32,875 nucleotides of DNA from Alloalcanivorax mobilis (GTDB lineage Bacteria; Pseudomonadota; Gammaproteobacteria; Pseudomonadales; Alcanivoracaceae), in assembly GCF_002864685.1 (NCBI RefSeq), contig NZ_NMQZ01000048.1:1-32875 (forward strand), given 5' to 3'. This document shows, one piece after another, positions 25,562 through 32,875 of the stretch. The position numbers and the translations under genes were made by a program. The notes under the pieces were generated by a model. It was not told where the DNA came from and searched no databases. It worked only from the letters and a program-made list of their open reading frames with translations. Position 1 is the stretch's first letter; each line of letters begins with the position of its first letter.

Positions 25562-27640
25562 TCAGGGTGTTTCGGAATGGTTCTGCTCACGGGTAAATTC
25601 CACATACCCCAAATAACGATTGCGAATTTCACGCACGTATTTGACCGGCTCCGAGCCGCGCACGTAGCCATACCGGGCCTGACGGGCGTAACCGGGCTGC
25701 GAGAGCAGCAGCATGGCGCTCTCCACGTTGCCAAACCAGACATCCGGGTCCTTGCCCAGACGTTGCGCCAGCCGTCGCGCGTCCTCCACATGACCGTGGC
25801 CGGCGTTGTAGGCCGCCAACGCGAAGTAAATGCGCTGGGCCAGTTCCAGCCGCTGGGGAAAACGGCGTTCCAGCCAATCCAGATAGGTGACGCCAGCGGC
25901 CACGCCCTGCTCCGGGTCATGGGGGTCGTCGTAACCGAACTGGCGGGCGGTGCGCGGCATGATCTGCATCAGCCCCTGGGCGCCGGCGAAGGAGCGGGCG
26001 TCCGGGTTGAAACGGCTCTCCTGGTACATCTGTGAAAGCAACAGACGCCAGTCGAGGCCGGAACTCAGCGCGTACTTCTTGACCAAGTCGTCGTAGGGCG
26101 AGATTTGCTTGCCCGCTTCCACCCGATAACGCTCGTGCACTTCAATGGTCTTTGGCTCGCGGAAGTAGCGGTTGTAAGTCACGTTGTAGAACAGGCCACG
26201 ATAATTGCGAGAAATATAGGCGTTAAGCCGGCCGGCCAGAGCGCTCTGGTCCTGACGCAAGCCCCAGGCGATCTCGCGGGTTCCCGCCAGTGTCCAGAGC
26301 GGCTGAATGTCATCACGGTAGGTGCTCTCCAGCGCCGCCAGGTGGCTGTCCGCCATGGTCAGATCGGTGTCGCCATCGGCGACCTGCTGAATCAGCATTT
26401 CGGTGCTGGCGTCGGGCCGCGTCGCGATCCGCACCGCCACGCCGTCCTCGCGCAAGGCTTCGAGGGTGCCCAGGAAGGCGCTGTCCGGTGCCACCGCCAC
26501 GGTCCGGTCAGTGAGCGCCTGCGCCGATTCAAAAGGCTCTTCGTCGCTACGCCCGATGATCTGCTCGTTGATTTCCAGATAGCGCTTGGAGAAACGCCAG
26601 CCCTGCTCACGGCGCTGTTCGGTGACCGTCATCGAGGCGGCGATCACATCGCCTTCCCCTGCTTCCAATGCCGCGAACAGCTCTGACGCGGAGTTCTTGA
26701 CCACCATGCGCACCCGCAGGTCATGTTGTTTGGCGAAATTGCGCATCAGATCGTAATCGAACCCCATCAACTCGCCGCGCCAGAGAAAGTAGCTGGCCGG
26801 GTTGTTGGAGGTCAGCACACGCAATACGCCACTGGCTTTGATCGCCGCCCAGTCGCGCCGCTCCGGGCTTTGCAACTCGGCGCCCACGTGGTGGCTGACG
26901 ATAAACTGATTGACCGCCGCGCGCAGGTCCTCGTTGTCTTCACGAACCGCCCAGGCAATGCGTCGGCGCGGATTGACCACCGGCCCTTTGCGCAGGTCAT
27001 CGAAGCCCAGCAGCAGGCTGTCGATAAAATTGCCGTCGATGATGGTGGCGCCGTACACCCCATCGGAGACGCCCTGAAGCAGTTGCTCATCGGAGAGGTC
27101 GCCGGTCAGGCTGTTGACACTAATGGCCTCCGATTCGCCGGCCAGAGCCGCGGCGGTTTCCGCGTAGGCGGTGCCACGCGGTACGGCGATGCGCAGCTTG
27201 CCCAGCGAGGCCAGGGTGTCGCCCTGGCGATCGGCGTTCACCACCAGATATTCCCGGATCACCGCCACCGGCGTGCAAAACGCCATGCTTTCGCTGCGTT
27301 CGCGGGTCACCGAATAATTGGTAACGATAATGTCGCCACGTCCGTCGTTGAGCATGACACCGAGCTGTTCAAAGCTGTCCGCGTAAACCCAGCGCGGCTC
27401 CAGCCCCAGGGACTCGGCCATCCGCTCCGCTTGCTCGCGAAACTCCTGCAAAGGTATCCCTTCGCGCACCAGGCCCAGTTCCTCATCAAAACGTGGCGCC
27501 AGCAATCGTAGAACGCCGCGCTCGCGTAACGCATCCAGATCACCGGTCTCGGTGTATTGAGCCCCACCCGGCCCGCACGCGCTGACCAGCAGCGCCAGGG
27601 CGGCCAGCAGCACCGTGGCCAGAGCCCGTTGAGTGATCAA
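25562..27640 (-). CDS. MltF-like lytic transglycosylase lipoprotein with two solute-binding domains
   Basis: A 692-residue protein. A lipoprotein signal ends LLVSAC (C22). Residues about 36-250 form one SBP_bac_3-type domain (RGVLRLLAPRF, GRGDIIVTNYSVTRERSE); about 263-495 form a second (SGVLRVLTSNNPASYFLWRG, EGDVIAASMTVTEQRREQGW). Residues about 513-670 are the SLT transglycosylase domain with catalytic E541 in MYQESRFNPDARS and GAQGLMQIMPRTA. E. coli MltF has a single binding domain and about 500 residues. Expected role: cleaving peptidoglycan in the outer-membrane-facing periplasm under control of bound muropeptide or amino-acid ligands. The start is a TTG with only a distant AGGGG, so the first residues are tentative. 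Confidence 0.9.
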   Translation of the reverse strand: MITQRALATVLLAALALLVSACGPGGAQYTETGDLDALRERGVLRLLAPRFDEELGLVREGIPLQEFREQAERMAESLGLEPRWVYADSFEQLGVMLNDGRGDIIVTNYSVTRERSESMAFCTPVAVIREYLVVNADRQGDTLASLGKLRIAVPRGTAYAETAAALAGESEAISVNSLTGDLSDEQLLQGVSDGVYGATIIDGNFIDSLLLGFDDLRKGPVVNPRRRIAWAVREDNEDLRAAVNQFIVSHHVGAELQSPERRDWAAIKASGVLRVLTSNNPASYFLWRGELMGFDYDLMRNFAKQHDLRVRMVVKNSASELFAALEAGEGDVIAASMTVTEQRREQGWRFSKRYLEINEQIIGRSDEEPFESAQALTDRTVAVAPDSAFLGTLEALREDGVAVRIATRPDASTEMLIQQVADGDTDLTMADSHLAALESTYRDDIQPLWTLAGTREIAWGLRQDQSALAGRLNAYISRNYRGLFYNVTYNRYFREPKTIEVHERYRVEAGKQISPYDDLVKKYALSSGLDWRLLLSQMYQESRFNPDARSFAGAQGLMQIMPRTARQFGYDDPHDPEQGVAAGVTYLDWLERRFPQRLELAQRIYFALAAYNAGHGHVEDARRLAQRLGKDPDVWFGNVESAMLLLSQPGYARQARYGYVRGSEPVKYVREIRNRYLGYVEFTREQNHSETP

Positions 27641-27739
27641 AATAGGATATCCCCTGATTCTCCCCAGACCATGAATCTAACCGAAAAAGGTGATGAGAGG
27701 CTAATCCGTTGGTCGCAGCAGGCGTGGATCAGGCGCGTT

Positions 27740-27860
27740 GGTTCGCGGTCAGGGACCGCTAGTACGCGAAACGCGAAACGCGACACGCGGCACGCGGCAC
27801 GCTTTGCGCTGCGCGCAACACGCCAGGTCATAACCGCGACGCGGTCCTCGACCGCGAAGG
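27740..27860. repeat. Heptamer array (ACGCNNN x6) flanked by an 18-bp inverted repeat
   Basis: Six tandem 7-mers at 27764-27805 read ACGCGAA, ACGCGAA, ACGCGAC, ACGCGGC, ACGCGGC, ACGCTTT: the same ACGC core as the array at 24.4 kb but different variable triplets. The array is bracketed by an inverted repeat (27740-27757 and 27843-27860, GGTTCGCGGTC.. type, 15 of 18 matching). It lies between the MltF-like gene and the terminator of the calcium-repeat lipoprotein gene, both on the minus strand. Confidence 0.85.
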
Positions 27861-27892
27861 CGCTTTGCCAGGCCGTCCTCGCCTTTCGGCTC

Positions 27893-27925
27893 GGTTCGCG
27901 ATCAAGGATCGCTCCCACAGCGGCT
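27893..27925. repeat. REP-like palindrome
   Basis: GCGATC (27898-27903) and GATCGC (27907-27912) form a stem with a 3-base loop, followed by TCCCACAGCGGC. On the other strand this is a GTGGGAGCGATC... element, the common REP form of pseudomonads and relatives, and its tail matches GTGGGAGCGGC near 8.26 kb. Confidence 0.6.
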
Positions 27926-27986
27926 TCGTTGCCTGGTCGATGTCAGCCTGACGTAACGGCTGAGGCGGCCCGGAGGACGATGAACC

Positions 27987-28015
27987 AAAAAAAAAAGGGG
28001 CGCTTTCGCGCCCCT
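27987..28015 (-). terminator. Rho-independent terminator of the OmpA/TSP3 operon
   Basis: The stem AGGGGCGC/GCGCCCCT (27996-28003, 28008-28015) with a 4-base loop is followed on the minus strand by ten Ts (27987-27996). It lies 27 bases after the stop of the thrombospondin-type-3 lipoprotein and ends that operon. Confidence 0.93.
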
Positions 28016-28041
28016 GAGTGCCTGATGAAAGAGGGTTCAGA

Positions 28042-29508
<1,467 letters not shown>

Positions 29509-29519
29509 ATCGGACCTCC

Positions 29520-30611
29520 TCACTTCTCGGTTACACGGAATTCAACACGGCGGTTCATGGCACGACCGGAAACACTGTCATTGCCCGCCACCGGATCGGA
29601 CTCGCCATAGCCGCGCGCGGAAATGCGGCCGGAATCAACACCCTGGGAGATCAGGTACTGACGCACGGAGTCGGCGCGTTTCTGGGAGAGAATATCGTTG
29701 TACTCGGCGCTGCCCGTGCTGTCAGTGTGGCCGGCCACTTCGATACGGAAATCGGTTTGTGACTGCAGAGACTGGGCGATCCGGCTCAGGGTGTTCTCGG
29801 AAGAACGGGTCAGCCGCGCGGAATCCAGCTCAAACAGGATGTCGTTGAAGGTGATGGTCTGATTGACGATCAGGCACCCTTTGGCATCCACCTTGCCGCC
29901 AGGCAGGGTATTCGGGCACTGGTCGAGGTTATCCGGAATGCCGTCGCCATCGCTGTCGATGACCGGCTGCTGCACCGCCACCTCGCGGGTTTTCACCACG
30001 GTCTTTTCCTTGGTGATCACCTTGGTGTAACCGAGCGGGAATTCCAGACCCAGCGACGCCCGGACATCGCCGAATCCGCCTTCGCCACGGGCCGGGCCGG
30101 CGCCATCGAAGTCGTCGTAGACGTAGCGCACGTCGCCGCGCAATTTCAGGCCGTTGTCGAAAATCGGCCCGGTGACCGCGCCGAGGCCGGCGTTGGCGGT
30201 AAAGTTGGTGTCGTTATCGTCACGGGGCAGCACTTCGTGTTTGATCGCACCCAGCGCCACGATCACGTAAGGCGTGAAGCCGGTACGATCACCAAACGCA
30301 TAGGCCAGACCGGTGGTCAGGTGGTACTGATAGAAATCCTGGCCATCCGGAACTTCGCCATCCATCTTGTAAAAGCCGCCTTCGGTCTCCCACCAGAAAC
30401 TGTCCGAGAGCTGACGGCCATAAAAGACACTGTAACCTTCGCCCTGATCATCGATCTGGCGGTCATCGTCCACGTCCACGTAAGAGACCGCGCCGCCCAC
30501 ATACTGGCGGGTGGCGAGGTTCTCCTGGTGCTGATCGGTCGCGGCCATCGCCAACGGCGATGCAAGCGCGGCGGCCAGCACAAGTGAGGTGAATTTCAAG
30601 CTTCCTTTCAT
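29520..30611 (-). CDS. OmpA/OprF-like outer-membrane protein
   Basis: A 363-residue porin-like protein. Residues 1-23 are a signal peptide ([12 protein letters not shown]). An eight-stranded barrel covers about residues 35-195, followed by a linker with one TSP3 calcium motif ([15 protein letters not shown], 219-233), and the OmpA peptidoglycan-binding domain from about 252 to the end. HTDSTG (D297) and NRRVEF (R354/R355) are the diaminopimelate-binding positions. It should link the outer membrane to peptidoglycan. A G-rich run (AGGGGGG) precedes the start. It is the first gene of a two-gene operon with the TSP3 lipoprotein. Confidence 0.93.
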   Translation of the reverse strand: MKGSLKFTSLVLAAALASPLAMAATDQHQENLATRQYVGGAVSYVDVDDDRQIDDQGEGYSVFYGRQLSDSFWWETEGGFYKMDGEVPDGQDFYQYHLTTGLAYAFGDRTGFTPYVIVALGAIKHEVLPRDDNDTNFTANAGLGAVTGPIFDNGLKLRGDVRYVYDDFDGAGPARGEGGFGDVRASLGLEFPLGYTKVITKEKTVVKTREVAVQQPVIDSDGDGIPDNLDQCPNTLPGGKVDAKGCLIVNQTITFNDILFELDSARLTRSSENTLSRIAQSLQSQTDFRIEVAGHTDSTGSAEYNDILSQKRADSVRQYLISQGVDSGRISARGYGESDPVAGNDSVSGRAMNRRVEFRVTEK

Positions 30612-30970
30612 GGTCTTACCCCCCTACGGGTATCAACGGATTACTGTGCAATCATTGGAATAGTTGGCGGGGGTAAAAAAAACAGAATTACCGTGAAGTC
30701 AGGTTGCATTAGTGTTGTGATGGCCTTGATGTTTTTACACAAACGCTACCCCTTGTGTCCCTTTGTATCCGGTGTGTATACGCGCGTGCCTTTCCCGCCC
30801 CGTCTGATTGTGAATACGCGCCTGCCGCCGTGTTTCGATGCAGCCCTCGCCGACCGACCCCGACCGCCATCGGCGAGCTCTGACGAGATGGCCGCGAAAA
30901 CGCGGCCGGCGCCGCTGTTCCGCGATGGCCACCCTGCTACACTGGATGCTTGTCCGAAGGAGGAAAAACG
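30612..30970. other. Intergenic region between divergent ompA-like and lipoprotein genes
   Basis: This 359-bp gene-free stretch must hold the promoters of the divergent ompA-like and lipoprotein genes. It is AT-richer near 30640-30730. A TTGTGT...18 bases...TATACG pair around 30755-30784 could serve the plus-strand lipoprotein gene, but I see no convincing -35/-10 pair for ompA. There are no repeats of note. Confidence 0.4.
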
Positions 30971-31558
30971 ATGAGGTCCGCGCTGTTGTTGGCGTTACTG
31001 CTGGCCGGCTGTGCCAGCACCACTGAACTGGTAACGCGAAGCGTAACCCCAACCCCGCCACCGCCTCCGCGAGGCGTGCTGTTGGTGGCGCAAACCCCGG
31101 AAAACGATACCCGCGAGACCTGGGAGCTGACCTGCCGGCCAATTTTTCAACGCGCCGGCCTGGAGGTTTTTCTGAGCCACCAGGAACTGCCGTTGTGGGA
31201 TGAGAAAGGCCGAGCCATTCTGGTCGACTGGGCGCATCAGCACGGTGTGGAGCGGGTGCTGGTGGTGGATCTGACGTATCTGATCCAGCGCCCGCCGCAT
31301 CTTACCGAGCCCCGTGATCACAACCCGATCAGCCAGGGCGAAGTGGAGCCCACCTGGCGCATCGGCATCGGCGGAAAAATCAAGGAAGAGCCGCAACCGG
31401 AGGCGGAGCAACGCTATCCGGTGGATCTGCTCTCCGCCGAGGGGCGTAACCTCTGGAATGGTGAAGCGCGCACCCACGAAGCCAACGATCAGAGCGCCAT
31501 CGCCAAAAGCCAGTGTCGCGCCCTGGCTGCCGGCCTGGGCGCGCTGGACCTGTTGTAA
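30971..31558 (+). CDS. Uncharacterised lipoprotein
   Basis: A 195-residue protein that I do not recognise. MRSALLLALLLAGC is a short, strong lipoprotein signal (lipobox LAGC, C14), followed by a proline-rich linker (TPTPPPPPRG). The globular part begins GVLLVAQTPENDTRETWELTCRPIFQRAGLEVFLS and contains a hydrophobic strand VERVLVVDLTYLI, suggesting an alpha/beta domain. It is rich in charged residues and has two further cysteines. AAGGAGG at 30957-30963 is 7 bases before the ATG; a start seven codons upstream lacks this. It precedes msrA by 125 bp on the same strand. Confidence 0.78.
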   Translation: MRSALLLALLLAGCASTTELVTRSVTPTPPPPPRGVLLVAQTPENDTRETWELTCRPIFQRAGLEVFLSHQELPLWDEKGRAILVDWAHQHGVERVLVVDLTYLIQRPPHLTEPRDHNPISQGEVEPTWRIGIGGKIKEEPQPEAEQRYPVDLLSAEGRNLWNGEARTHEANDQSAIAKSQCRALAAGLGALDLL

Positions 31559-31683
31559 CCGGGGCCAGGTGCCCCCAGAACAGAGACGCGCGCCGCGCGG
31601 CACAGCGCGTCGCGCCCTTTGCCCGGTGTTCCCGGCCTGGCGATACCCGCGACGGGCCTTGCACCGGTCGCCATGGAGGAGTT

Positions 31684-32301
31684 ATGAAAGCCGTTATCCC
31701 CGGTACATCCCTGACCGTCCATCCCGATCGTTTTCCCGACCCGGCCGAGGATCTGCCCGCCGACCAGGACCCGGGCCGCGCCCTCCTCGGCGGCGGTTGT
31801 TTCTGGTGCGTGGAAGCCGTTTACCAAGCGCTTGATGGCGTCTCCTCGGTGGTGTCCGGTTACGCCGGCGGCACCCCGGAAACGGCTAATTACGAGGCTG
31901 TGTGTGGCGGCCACACCGGCCATGCGGAAGTCGTTGAAGTCGGTTACGACCCCCACCGGATCAGCTATGGCCAGCTTCTCAAGCTGTTTTTCGCCATTGC
32001 CCACGACCCCACCCAGAAAGACCGCCAGGGCAATGACCGTGGCCCCCAGTATCGATCTTCCCTGTTCCCGGTGAATCAGGCGCAGAGCGAGGTGGCGGCG
32101 CGCTATATCCAGCAGTTGGATAACGCCGGCGCCTTTACCGCGCCGATCGTCACCACCATTGAGCCCGGCCAGACGTTCTACCCGGCGGAGGATTACCACC
32201 AGGACTTCGCGCGCCGCAATCCCGCCCAGCCCTACATCGCCCACGTGGCCCGGCCGAAAGTGGAAAAGTTGCACGCGCATTTCAATAACCTGCTGAAATA
32301 A
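31684..32301 (+). CDS. msrA: Peptide-methionine (S)-S-oxide reductase
   Basis: A 205-residue MsrA that reduces the S epimer of methionine sulfoxide in proteins and free methionine. The catalytic motif GGGCFWCVE places the active Cys at residue 39, with [42 protein letters not shown] and PAEDYHQDF all in family order. GGAGGA ends 3 bases before the ATG at 31684; the longer frame to 31513 runs inside the upstream gene. msrB follows after 17 bases, so both stereoisomers are repaired by one operon. No signal peptide, hence cytoplasmic. Confidence 0.97.
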   Translation: MKAVIPGTSLTVHPDRFPDPAEDLPADQDPGRALLGGGCFWCVEAVYQALDGVSSVVSGYAGGTPETANYEAVCGGHTGHAEVVEVGYDPHRISYGQLLKLFFAIAHDPTQKDRQGNDRGPQYRSSLFPVNQAQSEVAARYIQQLDNAGAFTAPIVTTIEPGQTFYPAEDYHQDFARRNPAQPYIAHVARPKVEKLHAHFNNLLK

Positions 32302-32318
32302 GCGCCCGGGAGATCGCC

Positions 32319-32750
32319 ATGAGCAGCCAACAATCCGCCAGCGGTTTCGATCTGACTCCGCTCAGCGCCTCACAGAAAGAGCAACGCGCCGCCGGCCTCA
32401 CCGCCGAGGAGCGCCGCATTCTTCTCAATCAGGGCACCGAACCGCCGTTTTGTGGCGGCTTGCTCGACAACAAGGAAGCCGGCACTTACCTGTGCAAGCT
32501 GTGTCACCTGCCGCTGTTTCATTCCGACGGCAAGTTTGAATCCGGCACCGGCTGGCCGAGCTTCTACCAACCGGTGGACCCGCAACATGTGCGGGAACTG
32601 CGCGACGCCAGCCATGGCATGGTGCGAACCGAGATCCGTTGCGCTCGCTGCGACGGTCACCTGGGGCACGTGTTCCCCGACGGCCCCGCCCCCACCGGCC
32701 TGCGTTATTGTCTGAACTCGGCCTCCATGGTGTTCGAAGCGGATCATTGA
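32319..32750 (+). CDS. msrB: Peptide-methionine (R)-S-oxide reductase
   Basis: A 143-residue MsrB that reduces the R epimer of methionine sulfoxide. Zinc is held by CKLC (C59, C62) and CARC (C108, C111); the catalytic nucleophile is C131 in RYCLNSASM; the family motif [11 protein letters not shown] is at about 75-85. C45 in PPFCGG could serve as resolving cysteine. GGGAG lies about 8 bases upstream of the ATG. It is translationally close to msrA. It uses thioredoxin for recycling in known systems. Confidence 0.97.
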   Translation: MSSQQSASGFDLTPLSASQKEQRAAGLTAEERRILLNQGTEPPFCGGLLDNKEAGTYLCKLCHLPLFHSDGKFESGTGWPSFYQPVDPQHVRELRDASHGMVRTEIRCARCDGHLGHVFPDGPAPTGLRYCLNSASMVFEADH

Positions 32751-32756
32751 TGCTCA

Positions 32757-32789
32757 AGCCCGGCCGATGGGCTCGCATTGGGCCGGGCT
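32757..32789 (+). terminator. Possible terminator stem after msrB
   Basis: AGCCCGGCC (32757-32765) and GGCCGGGCT (32781-32789) form a perfect 9-bp stem with a 15-base loop just after the msrB stop. No T-run follows directly, so it is at best a weak or Rho-assisted terminator. Confidence 0.4.
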
Positions 32790-32875
32790 GATCGGGTGAG
32801 ACCAATAAAAAAGGTTCATCGCGGATTAGCGGGAATTGACGCATGCTGATCCACCTCCCATCGCCGCTGACGCCC

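Overview
The window reads as chromosomal DNA of a high-GC gammaproteobacterium. The gene set (gltX next to tRNA-Ala/tRNA-Glu, hrpA, mlaA, dusA, msrA/msrB, an OprF-like OmpA protein followed by a calcium-repeat lipoprotein, and a beta-ketodecanoyl-ACP-synthase-type KAS III) suggests a marine or oil-associated relative of Alcanivorax. That placement is inference from gene content and repeat style, not from a search. About 22 protein genes and two tRNAs cover most of the 32.9 kb; no prophage, IS element or CRISPR array was seen.

Layout. 0.2-3.2 kb: a membrane-anchored strictosidine-synthase/SMP-30-like beta-propeller overlapping a beta-hydroxyacid dehydrogenase, with a secreted amidohydrolase convergent and overlapping at the 3' end. 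3.3-4.45 kb: an Xre/MbcA-type antitoxin and RES-domain NADase toxin module. 4.7-8.2 kb: a TonB-dependent siderophore receptor translationally coupled to a PepSY membrane protein (iron uptake and reduction). 8.2-10.5 kb: a repeat-rich spacer, then (minus strand) gltX, a strong stable-RNA promoter, tRNA-Ala(GGC), tRNA-Glu(TTC) and a terminator. 10.6-13.8 kb: a 51-residue DUF1328 membrane protein, dusA, transaldolase and a TerB-like protein. 13.9-17 kb (minus): mlaA, then a three-gene MNIO (DUF692) peptide-modification operon whose precursor carries four EGSCG repeats. 17.2-25.5 kb: KAS III, hrpA, an M61 PDZ-peptidase and a divergent monoacylglycerol-lipase-like hydrolase. 25.6-30.6 kb (minus): an unusual MltF-like lipoprotein with two solute-binding domains, a thrombospondin-type-3 lipoprotein and an OmpA protein. 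31-32.8 kb: an unrecognised lipoprotein, msrA and msrB.

Two things stand out. First, the hvfA/hvfB/hvfC-like operon is predicted to make a cysteine-modified, probably metal-handling ribosomal peptide with a Ser variant of the usual EGKCG motif. Second, four separate intergenic spacers carry tandem arrays with a strict 7-bp period but different unit sequences. In two of them the arrays lie as inverted pairs able to fold into long stem-loops, and in a third an inverted repeat flanks the array. No listed feature type explains this family of 7-bp-period elements, and it is the best candidate here for something undescribed.
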